From positions 1,530,704 to 1,594,703 of the forward strand of contig JAJHZJ010000336.1 of the NCBI GenBank assembly GCA_023548195.1: a DNA stretch of 64,000 nucleotides. The letters are read 5' to 3'. A program made the translations under genes and the position numbers. The notes beneath the pieces are model-generated. The model was not told where the DNA came from, searched no databases, and was given only the letters and a program-made list of their open reading frames with translations. Origin of the DNA: Bettongia penicillata ogilbyi (lineage: Eukaryota > Chordata > Mammalia > Diprotodontia > Potoroidae). Positions within the stretch are counted from its first letter, which is position 1. The number at the start of each line of letters is the position of its first letter. Shown here piece by piece: positions 1 to 11,350 of this stretch.

Positions 1-117
1 GAAATGAAGTCATCTAAAGCCCTTTAAACGCCTCTACAGGCAACAAAAAAACCCCTCTAACTTTCCTTACAATTACCCAAAATACAGAATTTCCACATAG
101 ATTGCATGGTCTCTTCT

Positions 118-1052
118 AAGATACTTTCTTTTTCAAAAAATTTAATTAATTAATTTGTTTTCAGTTTTCAACAATTAGTTCCCTAAGTTTTAAATTGTCT
201 ACCCCTCCCTCCCCACTCTCTCCCTGAGACAGCATGAGATCTTATATGGATTCTACAATACATTCTTACTACACACATTTTCATATTTGTCATGTCGCAT
301 AGAAGAATTAAAACAAATGGGAGAGACCATGTGAAAAAACAAAACAAGATAAAACATAACCCAAGAGAAAATAGTCTGTTTCATGCTGCATTATGATTTC
401 ACAGTTCTTTCTCTGGATTTTGCCTCAAGAGTCCTTTGGGAATGTTTTAGGTCCTTGCATTGAGGTGAAGGGCTAAGTCTATCAGAAACAGCCCTTGCAC
501 ACTGTGGCTATTACTGTGTACAGTGTTCTCCTGGTTCTGCTCATTTCACTTAGCTTTGGTTCACTTAAGTCTTTCCAGGTTTTTTTGAAGTCCAACTGTT
601 CATCATTTCTTGTAGCACAATAGTATTCCATTACATTCATATACCACAACTTGTTCAGCCATTCCCCAATTGATGGACATTTCCTCAATTTCCAGTTCTT
701 GCCCACCACTAAAAAAGCTGCTATAAATATTTTTGTATATGTGACCTTTTCCCATTTTTATGATGTCTTTGGGATACAGCCTTAGAAGTGATATTGCTGG
801 GTCAAAGGATATGTACAATTTTGTAGCCCTTTGGGCATAGTTCCAAATTGCTCTCCAGAATGGCTGGATCAGCTCACAGCTCCACCAACAATGAATTAGT
901 GTTCCAACTCTCCCACATCTTTTCCAACATTTTTATCTTCCTGTTTGCTCATGTTAGCCAATCTGATAGGTGATGTGGTACCTCAGAGTTGTTTTGATTT
1001 GCATCTCTCTAATCAATAATGATTTAGAGCATTTTTCCAAGATACTTTCTTT
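118..1052 (-). mobile_element. 5'-truncated L1 LINE with 14-bp target site duplication
   Basis: The minus strand encodes a broken L1 ORF2 C-terminus, with recognisable pieces such as GTLIHCWWSCELIQPFW, ISFDPAISLLRLYPKD and WLNKLWYMNVMEYYCAT. AAGATACTTTCTTT occurs exactly at 118-131 and 1039-1052, bounding the insertion (132-1038). Several frame breaks show it is dead. It is 5'-truncated and contributes only antisense ORFs. Confidence 0.88.
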
Positions 1053-2037
1053 ACACATGACCATGATTCTCCTACAAGCAACCTTCATGGCATCCTCTAT
1101 TATCACCATTAATCATATATTTTGAACACTTCCTTCTCTGGACATTTGGCCATGGAGGTGAGATACTAGTGAATTTTTCCTGGGGCATTATAGATTGAAA
1201 TTCATTTATACCTTCCCCTACTCTTATGAATACTCCTTTGATGCTCTTCTCTAAAGCTTTTCTTCTGTTTCTTGTAGGCATGATGAATGTTCCTTTTTAG
1301 TATGCCTTCTGAAACTGTCTCCTCCTACTGAGAAATGATCGATATAGTTACTTTGTAGAGACCACCACTTTGACAAGCACTATTGTAGCTAAAATTTATA
1401 CAATGCTTCAAGGTTTAAAAAGTACTTTTAATATACTACCTCATTTGATCTATAGAAAATTTGTTAAATATATATGTAATATATTTTTGGAGAATTATGA
1501 TCCCAGAGAGACATCCAAATATTGACAGATGTTAAGGATTTAGTTTGAATCAGAGCCGTCTCTGAGACGGGAAGAAATAAACATCTTTTGCTGTTTTACT
1601 TGAAGGGCACTGAACTAGAACGAGAGAAACCTAGGTTTTAGTTTTGACTTAACCACTCAGTTTCATGAGCTGCAGCATAAAAAAGGAAATCAATTCCACA
1701 GATTCAGATAAATAAATCATGTAGAGGTCTATAGTTGTATATGATAGGCCAGTTGTAAAGAAGGTTTACTTCACTTATGATACTATACCTTTATAGCGTG
1801 TTGGACCTATATTTTCATTGGTATAAGGAACTACTGGAGGAAAACTTCCTCTGCCAATGCAGACAAACCTGATCTTAGGGAGTTGCCTTGGATACTGGAA
1901 GGTTAAACATTTAACCTAGGGTCATATAGTTAGTATGTCAGTCAAGGCTTGAATACAAGTCTTCTTGTCTCCAAGGCTAGCTCTCTATCCACTACTCCAC
2001 ACTGCCATTAATTCATACTAATAATGCTCATAATAAT
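1053..2037. other. Intergenic, no gene seen
   Basis: AT-rich unique-looking sequence. Around 1860-2010 there is a very degenerate minus-orientation SINE remnant (…gaatacaagtcttc…tctctatccactac…). No coding or RNA gene is supported. Confidence 0.5.
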
Positions 2038-2272
2038 CTTTGTTGTTTTCGAGTTGTTTCAGTCATGTCCAACTCTCTATATGAGGTTTTCTCAGTGAAG
2101 ATACTGGCGTGGTCTTCAGTTCATTTTACACATGAGGAAATTGAGATAAGCAATGTTAAGTGACTTACCCACAGTCACAGATCTAGTAAGTCTGAGGGCA
2201 GATTTCAACTCAGAAGGATATCTTCCTGATTGCAGGTCTGGTGCTCTATGTACTGTGTAACTTAGTGCCCTA
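2038..2272 (-). mobile_element. tRNA/CORE-headed SINE with RTE-like tail
   Basis: The + strand shows the reverse of a common marsupial SINE: the tail (gttgtttcagtcatgtccaa) comes first, then ttttacacatgaggaaa, gtgacttacccacagtcaca, and the head complement ending near gtgctctatgtactg. It is moderately diverged. Confidence 0.7.
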
Positions 2273-2459
2273 TAATAATCTTTATTAGTGTGTAAAATGA
2301 CCTGTGACATTCATAACTTCTCCAAGTGTATATCATCTTTGGATAATAACTGAATCATACTTAGACCATTGTATACAATAGTATGCAGTTACAGTTGTGA
2401 GGAAAACTATAGAATGTAAACTATTATACATAAATGCAAACTATTACTATTTATGTAGT

Positions 2460-2670
2460 ACTTGGTGATCACAAAAATGCTTTAAATACAGTATTTCATC
2501 ACAGTATCTCTGATAACAAAATTGTAAAGTGGGTAATGGAAGTAGTTTTCTCCCCATTTTAAAGTTAAAAATACTGAAACTCAGAGAATTGACTTACTCA
2601 AGATCTCACAATCAATAAGGAGCAAATAGAAAACTGAAGTCTAGGTCTTCTGACTCCAAGTTCACTTTTC
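2460..2670 (-). mobile_element. Degenerate MIR/CORE-SINE
   Basis: Order of motifs (tttcatcacagtatctct, ccccattttaaag, actgaaactcagagaa, gacttactcaagatc, gtcttctgactccaa) matches a MIR-like SINE read backwards. Confidence 0.5.
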
Positions 2671-3507
2671 TTTTCTTTTATGATATTGCCTTGAACAGAA
2701 TGTTAGAAGTAGACAGGGCCTCAGAAGTCATCTATGCCAAACAACTCATTTTATGAATAAGCAGGGACTGTACACATGTAGAGTGCCTCCGATGCAAATT
2801 CCCTACATGGAAAACGCTGAGGACCCTGCTTCTGGGAGAGCCATGATGGAGTGTGATGGATATGCATAAATGTTCCATCACTGGTTCTGGTCTACTAAGC
2901 ATGTGCTGGACAATAGCCTTGTGATTGACTTCAGTTGTAGAACTAGACCAAGGGGCACCTTCAAAAAGTCTCATTCTCTTTAATTCTCTCAGTGGATCTC
3001 TGCTCCTTTTGACTCCTTTACTGATGACATCTGGTAAGAGACAACTGTTGTAAGGGGAGAGACCTTAGGCCCATTCTCTCTCAGGCTATCCGATAGGCCT
3101 GCTACATTGTTCCTTCATCTTCTGTGGCAAGATTGGACACTGTAACCTTTTGAGTTTCAAAATATCAAGAAAATGGGTTATCTTGGTATTTTAGGAGTCA
3201 TAGTAATACATCATCCCAATGTCATAGTTTCACAATATTGGGTAGTTCAGAAAGTTCAGGCTTTATAGCCAGTTCAGCACCTATTTCCCAAGAAAAATTG
3301 TTCTTTAGGAGGTAGCCCAGTGCTGGAAGGTGATAAGGACTTAGCTAGATCAGTTCCATATTGGAGGTGAGCTTGGTAAGATTGATGCAATGTAAAGACT
3401 CAGCTAGGTCTGAGTGCATTCTCCCCAGAGATTAAGGTAGGATATAAGAGAATATGTCCCTAAGGTGTTGGGGGGAGATATTCAACCCTTTGTTAATGCT
3501 TTTTTTT

Positions 3508-3798
3508 AGATTGGGTCACCCTATCTCACTCAAGCTGGAACTATAATGGCCACTTATGAGCCCAATCCTACTACCAATTGTCTCAAAAGCTTTGCCATGT
3601 TCCATTTTCAACCTGAGCAAGTTTTTAGGTATCCTGTGCCCTCTCCCCCACACCCAGGGATTCACCATATTGGTGAAAGACTTAGTGTAGACACCATAAT
3701 CAGCTTTAGCCCTACTGCAACTCAGAACTCCCAAGCTTAAGGGATCCACCAGCCTCTCTAGTATGAGGGATTACAGCCATGCAGCACCATACCCAGCC
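3508..3798 (-). pseudogene. Retroposed 7SL (SRP) RNA pseudogene, near full length
   Basis: Read on the minus strand, the 291 nt follow 7SL RNA from its 5' end (GGCTGGGTATGGTGCTGCAT) through the Alu-domain arm (GGATCCCTTAAGCTTGGGAG), the S domain (CACTAAGTC, CAATATGGTGA, CAGGTTGAAAATGGA) to the 3' arm (GTGAGATAGGGTGACCC). A run of A follows (T tract at 3500-3507 on +), as expected of a retroposed copy. Many substitutions show it is old and not functional. Because the S domain is present it is a 7SL retropseudogene, not an Alu-type SINE. A possible short target duplication (TTGTTA) flanks it. Confidence 0.85.
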
Positions 3799-4094
3799 AT
3801 TGTTATATCTGAAGTAAATATCCCTTTGTAAAAGCTAATTGATGTGAAATGGTTAAATGGAACTGGGGTACTAGTCTTCATTGGCTAACAGTAGAGGAAC
3901 ACAACTGGTGAGCTTAAACCGATAGAATTAGGGAAGGGCTGAGACAAACTCTCAGGGTACATCTGGGACCTGGAGAGGGAGATGTTTCAGCCTGGTTCTG
4001 AGATAGTAAGCCCAGACCAGCATATCTACTTCATATGGATAAGAAAGCTGAAGTTACAATAGCGAAATAATTTGCTCCCAAATCACAGAAATGC

Positions 4095-4250
4095 TTGTGT
4101 GTGTGTATGCATGTATACATATATATACATATACACACATATACATATATATGTATGTATACATACATATGTCTACACACACATATACATATATATGTAT
4201 GTATACATACATATGTCCACACACACACATACATATACGTGTGTGTATCT
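4095..4250. repeat. TA/CA/GTAT microsatellite with duplicated 44-bp unit
   Basis: A compound simple repeat. Two nearly identical 44-bp units (starting 4141 and 4185) each contain a 22-bp perfect palindrome centred on TATGTATA/TATACATA blocks. Open frames here on both strands are repeat artefacts. Confidence 0.85.
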
Positions 4251-4784
4251 TCCCTCTTTCTAGTTCCTTTCTCATCCCAAGGATATTTTCTCCTTTCCTT
4301 CTGTCCAAGGTCTTAGTTTCAGGAGTATAGAGTTCATTCTCACTGTGTCCTCCCCAACCTTACCCCTATTTCTCATCCATAGATTTGTCCCTCTAGAATT
4401 TCTGCTGTCCTTCAGCACCCTGGACATTTATAGCTAACCCTTTCCTGTAAAAGAGGGTGAACAGGAACAAGCTGGATGTGTCATTCAAGGACTTTTCATC
4501 TGGGAGAATTGTACAGGAGAGAAAGGACTAGGAAATACATGAGGAAGAAGCACAGGGTCCCAGTTCTGGGCTAGGATGGCAGTAGGGTCACAAGGATAGC
4601 TGACTATTGGGGAGTTGGACCTAGTACCTTTCTAGACTTAATCTCAACCATAAATCTATTTCAATGAGTCTGAGTATCAGTATTTGCATGTAGGGAGTAA
4701 AGATTAAACTGCGTGTAATATAATAGTAACAGCACCAATAATAATTCACAATATATAGCCCTATAACATAGAGAAAGTAGTGAT

Positions 4785-5000
4785 GAGTTTGGAGCTGGAA
4801 AAGACACAGGCTTGAATCCAGACTCTGGCACATGCTAGCTGGGTGACACCAGACAGGTTGTTTAATTTCTATGAGTTTCAGTTTCCTTAGCTCCAAAATG
4901 ATAAGAATATCTACCTCACTAGATTATTGTGGGGATCAAAGGAAATAACATTTGACACTTTGCAAATGTCAAAAACTATTGAAATATATAAGTACTTTTT
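4785..5000 (+). mobile_element. MIR-like SINE
   Basis: It shows gaatccagactctggcac, agctgggtgacacc, gtttcagtttcctta, aaaatgataagaatatctac and attattgtggggatcaaa in MIR order. Confidence 0.65.
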
Positions 5001-5249
5001 TCCATGGCATTGAAAAAAATTATTTGTGTTGGTACCTCTTTCTTTGTGTACATAATTAACAAAGAAAGAGGAAAAACTAAAAATGTGGTTACTGGATCCC
5101 ATGGCAACAAGAATATTAATTTTTGAGGCTACAAACATTTTTAAAAATTTATCTGCCAAGCTGAAATAATACTTTTTGTTTGCATTCTGTTAAGAGCTTC
5201 CTGTTAGTTCATTTGATACAGGTTGACTTTACCAACCACCTGGATTATG

Positions 5250-5345
5250 GTTCTTTGATGATGGGCACTATGTTCCTCCTTCAGAGCCTAGTATAGCACT
5301 TTTCACATAATAGATATTTAATAAATAAATGGTTGTTGAGAGAAA
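5250..5345 (+). mobile_element. L2 LINE 3' end fragment
   Basis: The block agcctagtatagcacttttc, acataatagatatttaataaa and tggttgttga is the typical 3' end of L2. Confidence 0.6.
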
Positions 5346-7794
5346 GATTCATCCTCAGGTTAATGACAACCCTTACAGAATCCTTCAACAGAATTAGAAA
5401 CAATAAAATAAATTATGCGAACTCTATCTCAGAAATGTTATTAAATTGGTAATAGCCTACAAAGCCCTCTTGGATTAATCTAGCAGTAAATTTAACATTT
5501 GAACAGTTTTTAAATCCTAACTAAATAACTGATAGACTTGTAATTAACACATTATTTTTCTATTCTCTATTATAGATTGGTCATAAAGTAAATCTTTCCT
5601 TCACTTAACAACAATGATTTTAAAATTGTTTTCTCCCTATGACCACTTGAGGACTCTCATATCCCCTGATGGATGCCTGAATCCAATATCACCCCTCCCT
5701 ATAAAAATATTCATCATTTATCTCATTCTTTTCAGCACAGATAATCTTAAAACTTGAAAGGGGAGTGTATGGGGGAGAGTAGAGCTCATTTGGTAAGGAA
5801 TGCATACAAAATAACTGTATTAGACTGATAACTTTATTTTTTTTTAATTATTCTCTTTTGGGATACAGATCAAGTAGTGGTATTGCTAGGTCAAAGGTTG
5901 TAAATGGTTTTATAGTAGGCTCGCAACTTTAGAACTGGAAAAGGACTTAAAGATGCTCTTAATGAACCCCTTCATTTGACAGAAGAGGAAACTGAAGCCA
6001 CACAGTTAAGAGAAGAACTAGAAATAGATCTCCTGAGTCTCCTACAAGTGTCTATAATAATTCTTTCCCTTGCACCACACTAATCTGAAGGAATTCCTTT
6101 GAAACATTTAAACTCCATCCAAATTAAGCAAATACTACTTTATGGAAAGCAAATATCTTCAGGAAAGCCACAGTTCTATTGCTATATATACGACTCACAA
6201 TTAGTTTCTTCAGGATGGAGCAAACCATGAATGAAAACTATGGATATAGATGTATAGACTATATATTGTATTTCCGAGGCACAGCAGGGATGTGACTGAG
6301 TTGGATTAATAAGAATTGGTGTTAGAAGAAAAGAGAAGAGGTTAAGGAAAGATGCCTCACTTTTCCATGTCCTATAGTAACTCTCCTATGAGAAGATAAG
6401 GGTGTTACTAATCACCACTAAAACTGAATGTTCAATCTTTGGGAAATATAGATGATTAAGCACTGATTCACCTTCCCTTCAGAAATCTTTAGAAGCTTGA
6501 AGTAACTTGTCCATTCCTTATTCCTGCTCAGGGATTCTGGCATTGCTAGACGTTGACTGACGTGACTGTCTCACAATGATGGCAGGGAAGGACCACTCCT
6601 GTCAAACAGCCCTGAGCATCCTTCCTTCATGTGCTTGATCTTTCATAATTAGCTGAGACTTTATATAACTAAGGGGAAAAAAAAGCTTTGACCCACAGAA
6701 TATTTATGCAATGAATATATAAAAGCCAAGTATGATCATTTTATTAATTCAAAGAATATTTGCAGCAGAGGCTTAATTTTGTCTCTCATTCTTCCTTATA
6801 AGAATCAGAAATATCCTCAACCCAAATGAATCCAGATGGACTTTAAGAGCTTGGGAGATAATTGGGGAGAAACTGTGAAGCTTATCTGCTCATGGGAGAC
6901 ACCTACACTGGCAGGAAACCTATCACTCAGGACTGGAGAACATCCAATTTTGCATTTATCCTGCTTCACCCATGACAAAACTCATTCACACATGAGAGGC
7001 TGTATTACCAAAGGCTGGACTTTCTCTATGTGGATCAAAGATAGACTGAAACCATGTACTGCAAAGAAGAATTTCAGACTGGAGGCATCCCAATCTGACC
7101 TGGCATATGAGCTAGAACACTGCCAAGACCAGGAAGCTCTGTACCCCTCCCTAGCCATGCTGAGAGATACCTCTGCAGGAAAGCTTTTCCTTTAGGAAAT
7201 AGGCTATCATCACCAACTACTTGGAGCCATGGAAGCTACTAGTTATAATGATATGGGGGAGTTGAACTGAAGAACAGAAAGAAGGGATAACCATCAACTC
7301 AACTGACTGAAAGCTGTAGGGGAAGAAATGATAGGCATCCCCTACTGTGAGCTATAAAGCGTCACAGAAGACATCACACACTGAGGTACTACACAAGGCA
7401 GGAGGCCTTCCTGGTTCATGACTTTGCAGCTATCTCTCAGAGTTGTTCATTGATAAGATTGGTGGGACTGCTTCCATTTGCTCCAGAACCAGAAGCTTAA
7501 GCCAAGTGAAAGAGGACCCTAAAGCAGGAACTTAAGGAAAGATGTAAGCCTGTGTAGATATTTACACACCCACTTGCCTTTTTCAGTACTGGGATCTATC
7601 ATCTCTGGGAAAAAAAAAAGGCTTATTAGCATGTTTCAGGAGGGATGCATTTACCATTCTGTCCTCAGCTCATGTGCTGATCAAGATTAGGGGAAATGAT
7701 AAACTTTAAAGAAGTAGCTTTTGAGTCACCATCAAAGTCAATATTAAGCTTGGGTAGATGTGAAAGGTGTCTTATCTTCATTCTATCCCTTCAG
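5346..7794. other. Intergenic, mostly unassigned
   Basis: It contains a short L1 3'-end scrap (about 5835-5915, gggatacagatcaagtagtg) and an old SINE (about 5920-6085). The longest open frame here (6836-7195, 119 codons) resembles no family I know and has no splice or promoter context. I treat it as chance. Confidence 0.45.
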
Positions 7795-8300
7795 TGAACA
7801 ATCCTCAATTAAGAGCCTACCATGTACCAGGTGCTGTGCAAGGCACCAGAGATGCAAAGGAAGACAGAACAGTTCCAGTTACCAAGGAGCTCACTATCCG
7901 TAGGGGAAAACAACTGTGTAAAAATAAGAGATATTTAGGATAAATTGGAGATCAACAGCAGAGGGCAGGCACTAACTTTAAGGCTGATTGGGATTCTTGC
8001 AGAAGGTGGGATCTTAGCTAGGACTTGAAGGAGGCCAGGAAAGTCAGGAGGTAGAGAGGAGGAGGGAGAGAGATCCGGGGATAGGACTTAGCCAGGGCAA
8101 GTGCAAGAGATCAGGAAATGGAGTGTCTTCTATGAAAAATAGCCAGTGTCACAGGATTGTAGAGTACGTGGTGGTGAGTAAAATATAAAAAGACTGGGAA
8201 GAAGCGACTGGGTTACAGGGGGCTTGGAATGACAGAGGATTTTGTTTTAAACCAGACTGTGGAGAACTTTAAATGCTAGGCTACAAGAAAAAACAGGAGC
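7795..8300 (-). mobile_element. L2-ended interspersed repeat
   Basis: It opens with the reverse of the L2 3' end (agcctaccatgtaccaggtg, ctgtgcaaggcacc) and continues with ggagctcact, ggtgggatcttagctaggac, ttgaaggaggcc, ggagtgtctt and tgtagagtacgtgg. The same series recurs at about 20360, 26345, 31235, 42115, 43330, 43740 and 57880. Confidence 0.6.
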
Positions 8301-8301
8301 C

Positions 8302-8316
8302 GGGGGGGGGGGGGGG
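8302..8316. repeat. G15 homopolymer
   Basis: Fifteen consecutive G at the end of the L2-type repeat. This is rare in AT-rich DNA and prone to sequencing error. Confidence 0.9.
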
Positions 8317-8540
8317 ATGACTAGAAGTCGTGGTGAAAAGAAAGAACAGATTTAGGGGTGAGGTAGAGATAGAAAGAGAAGACTAGGAGGCTGTGATCAG
8401 AGGCAGTAATTGTGTAGTTCAGGATCATGGAGGCAGACCAGTTTTCCTATTATTCCCCTTCACTGCATTCTTTTCTGAAACAGCTAATAAATGACTAACA
8501 TTACCACAAGGAGGGGAGGTCATTCTAGCATGTCTCTTTT

Positions 8541-8637
8541 CTAAAGTAAGAAACCCATGGCTTCCAATAAAAATCCAAAGCAAATACTTAACCGTTTCAT
8601 TTTGTTTCTCAAAGAGACTTTCCCTGAATGTATAACT
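8541..8637 (+). repeat. Direct repeat, copy 1 (partner 9355-9455)
   Basis: It shares ttctaaag, then ggcttccaataaaratccaaag, then gtttcattttgtttctcaaag and gactttc.ctgaa with the partner copy 0.8 kb downstream. No family was recognised. Confidence 0.75.
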
Positions 8638-8935
8638 AAGGGCTTGGGGCAAGAGAGTAAGCCTGCTTTCCTCTGCAGGGCGAACCTAGAGAAAGAATAG
8701 GGACCACTGGTTATTTTGTGTCGGGAAGAAAAAACAAGTCCTCTTATAGTACGATAAATGTGATTTACAAAGAAATCCTTGGTCAATATTAGCTCAACTC
8801 TGAAATGGGGGGTGGTAAAAAGTCAAAGGTAAATAATAGAAAATAGCCAAAGTAACACAAAAGTCCAAGAAGCTCTCGATTGCTAAATAGGGAGGCTGGC
8901 TAAAATCTACAAAGCACAACCTCAGGCACTTCAGG

Positions 8936-9281
8936 TTTCACTCATTCAAATAATTGGACAACGACTAGGTTTTGCTTTATTTTGCCTCAATAAGCCCTTT
9001 CTTCACAGAAAACAAATTCAGCAGTATAATCATATTTCCAGCTTTATTTCACTCATTCAAATAATTTCAAAGAGAATGAGTTTTGCTTTATTTTGTTTTA
9101 CTTAAGCTCCTTCTTCATAGATAATAAAAATTAATGGCATAATCATATTTTAAGAAGCTTTGTTTCACTAATTCAGATAATTGGATAGGGACTAAGTCTT
9201 GCTTAATTTTGTTTTACTTAATAAGTTCTTTCTTCCTAGATAATAAAATTCAGTAGCTTAATCATATTTCAAGAAGCTTTG
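8936..9281 (+). repeat. Three tandem units of about 111-119 bp
   Basis: Units start at 8936, 9047 and 9163. Each runs tttcact.attca.ataatt, ttttgctttattttg, a cttcttca/cctaga block, aattcagtag/gcat, aatcatattt and agctttatttc. A partial fourth start is at 9282. They are diverged but clearly collinear. Confidence 0.8.
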
Positions 9282-9354
9282 TTTAAAATCTAAAAAAAAA
9301 AAATTCAACCTTAGTTTTAGATATTTCAGTGGTCTTCATTTACATAGCTATCTC

Positions 9355-9455
9355 AGTTCTAAAGAACTGGCTTCCAATAAAGATCCAAAGATACAGCGAA
9401 TATTTATTTAATAGTTTCATTTTGTTTCTCAAAGTGACTTTCACTGAAAGTGTAA
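9355..9455 (+). repeat. Direct repeat, copy 2 (partner 8541-8637)
   Basis: See copy 1. Together the two copies bracket the 115-bp tandem array, suggesting a local duplication. Confidence 0.75.
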
Positions 9456-10022
9456 CTATGATTGATACAGTATCACGGATAATTACAAAACTACTGTACT
9501 TATTTATTTTACAAGTATGAATAAGTAAAGTGTTTCCCTACGAAGACCATTTGCAGCTCAGAGTGGTATCATTCTGCTATCTCAATCTGTTAAAACTGCT
9601 TATTGATTGATTATCAGAGCTTGTCATCACTACCATCAAATAATAAAATGTCTCTATGGTGACTGACATTTAGGACTCAGCATATACTTAGTCGCCAGCT
9701 GGCTGACTGAGCTGGGGAATTCCACATTCTGCATGATATTCATTCCCAACCACTCCCCCACTCTCTAGATTGAGTTTGGAACTAGAGGGCCAATCTGCAT
9801 TGCCTTCCCATCATTGTAGAGCTAACTTCCTCTTGCCTAGGCAACCCCCACCATGGATGATGGCCAAGATCAGCACTTAAGGTGAATGACAGCAGCCTAA
9901 CCAACTTCCCCTGTTCTTTCTCCCCATCCCCAATAGTTGATTCATTCCCACTCAATTCTCCTTTACTTTCTGTTTACACTGTGTTCTTTGTACCCTCTTA
10001 GACAGACAGTGGAAAAACTGTT

Positions 10023-10420
10023 GTGTTAAAAATGTGGGGCCGCTAGGTGGCACAGTAAATAGAGCACCGTCTCTGGAGTCAGGAGGACCTGAGTTCAAAT
10101 CTCACCTCAGATACTTGACAATCACTAGCCATGTGACCTTGGGCAATTCACTTAACCCCATTGCCTCATCCTGGGTCATTTCCAGTCATCCTGATGAATA
10201 TCTGGTCACTGGATTCAGATGGCTCTAGAGAAGAAGTGAAGCTGGTGACCTGCACAGCCCTCCTTCACTCAAAACAAAGTCAAGTGCAAGTGATGTCATC
10301 ATTTCTCTTGTGGCATGGTCTTCTTTGGCAACGAAGGATGAACACACACATCTTGGGCAAGTCACTTAATCCCAATTGCCTTGCTTTCACCCTCAAAAAA
10401 AAAATAAAAGAGTGTTAAAA
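10023..10420 (+). mobile_element. Long marsupial tRNA-type SINE with 9-bp target duplication
   Basis: The head cgctaggtggcacag, ggagtcaggaggacctgagt and gtgaccttgggcaattcac is followed by the long tail (gatgaatatctggtcactgg, agatggctct, gacctgcacagccctcc, ggcaacgaagga) and an A-rich end. GTGTTAAAA flanks it exactly (10023-10031, 10412-10420). Extra sequence after the cacaca end resembles the 3' end of a shorter SINE subtype. Confidence 0.85.
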
Positions 10421-11119
10421 GCAAAAGGTCAAGGAAGGCATTTACAAGTTGAGTAACCTTAAGCCTCAGTTTCTTTATCTGCATGTAACTCATGATCTAG
10501 CACCCCTGTCTCAGGGTTTATATGGATAGGAGTTCTCCTTAGTGTCAGCCCTCCCAAATCATATCTCTGCAGCTCATTTTGCCCCCACTAGAACTCTAAG
10601 AATATAGCTTATGTCAAAGTTTTCACACATGTGGATGAAAGATGAAAATCATGATAACATTGTATATGTTAAATAAGTACAGGACAGCTTTAAGATCCTA
10701 AGAAAATGTGCGACTTTTTTTACTTTAGGAAAAGCATTCATTTATACACAGAAATGCAAACACATACACACACATACGCGCACACACAGAACTCAGAATA
10801 ACCCCTAAGCAATTGATAAAATTCTCCTTCTTGTCTATCGAGTTCCACTGGTAGTTTGAACTTCCCGGGGTCTACTTGAGGTCACCATTAGAGCTACAAC
10901 CCCTTGCGGGAGCCCTCCCCACCCTGAACTTTTCTAATACCTCTTACTTAAATCCTCAAGAGTCATAAGGATCATAAACCTAGGGTCACAATTCTCCACA
11001 CCCAGAAAATAGAAAGATGAGAAAAAGAAAGAAGAAAAGTCAGATGTTTTATTTGAAGACATAATTAACAAATAATCTTTCCAGAGTAGATTAAATCAGG
11101 AAACATTTTAGAGAAATCC

Positions 11120-11350
11120 TAACCATGGTTCAATGAATAGAACACTGGATTTCGAGTCATGAAGGCCTGAGCTCAAATCTGACCTTCAGACACTTCCTGG
11201 TTGCATGGACCCTGGGCAAGCCACTTAATTTCTATCTTTGCCCCAATTTGTAAAATGGGGATAACATTAGCACCCACCTCTCAGTTGTTGTGAGAATGAA
11301 ATAAGAACATTTGTAATATGCTTTGTTAACCTTAAAGCACTATATAAATG
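11120..11350 (+). mobile_element. MIR-like SINE, split by the LTR that follows
   Basis: The order tcatgaaggcctgagctcaa, cctgggcaagccacttaa, aaaatggggataacattagc, ttgttgtgagaatgaa, aaagcactatataaatg is MIR-like. Its expected continuation (ctattattatta) resumes at 11965 after the LTR-like insertion. Confidence 0.7.

Noticed and set aside
482..818. Minus-strand frames with reverse-transcriptase-like C-terminal motifs
   Set aside because: They are two broken frames of one truncated L1 ORF2, not a host gene.
4031..4330. Tyr/His/Thr/Ile-rich frames on both strands
   Set aside because: Translations of a TA/CA microsatellite.
6836..7195. 119-codon plus-strand open frame
   Set aside because: No family resemblance, no promoter, splice or codon signal. 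This length is expected by chance in 64 kb.
8936..9281. CRISPR-like array
   Set aside because: Units are long, contiguous and diverged without spacers; this is vertebrate DNA.
10032..10110. tRNA-like sequence with A/B-box-like motifs
   Set aside because: It continues into a SINE tail with target duplications; the same head recurs many times. Not a tRNA gene.
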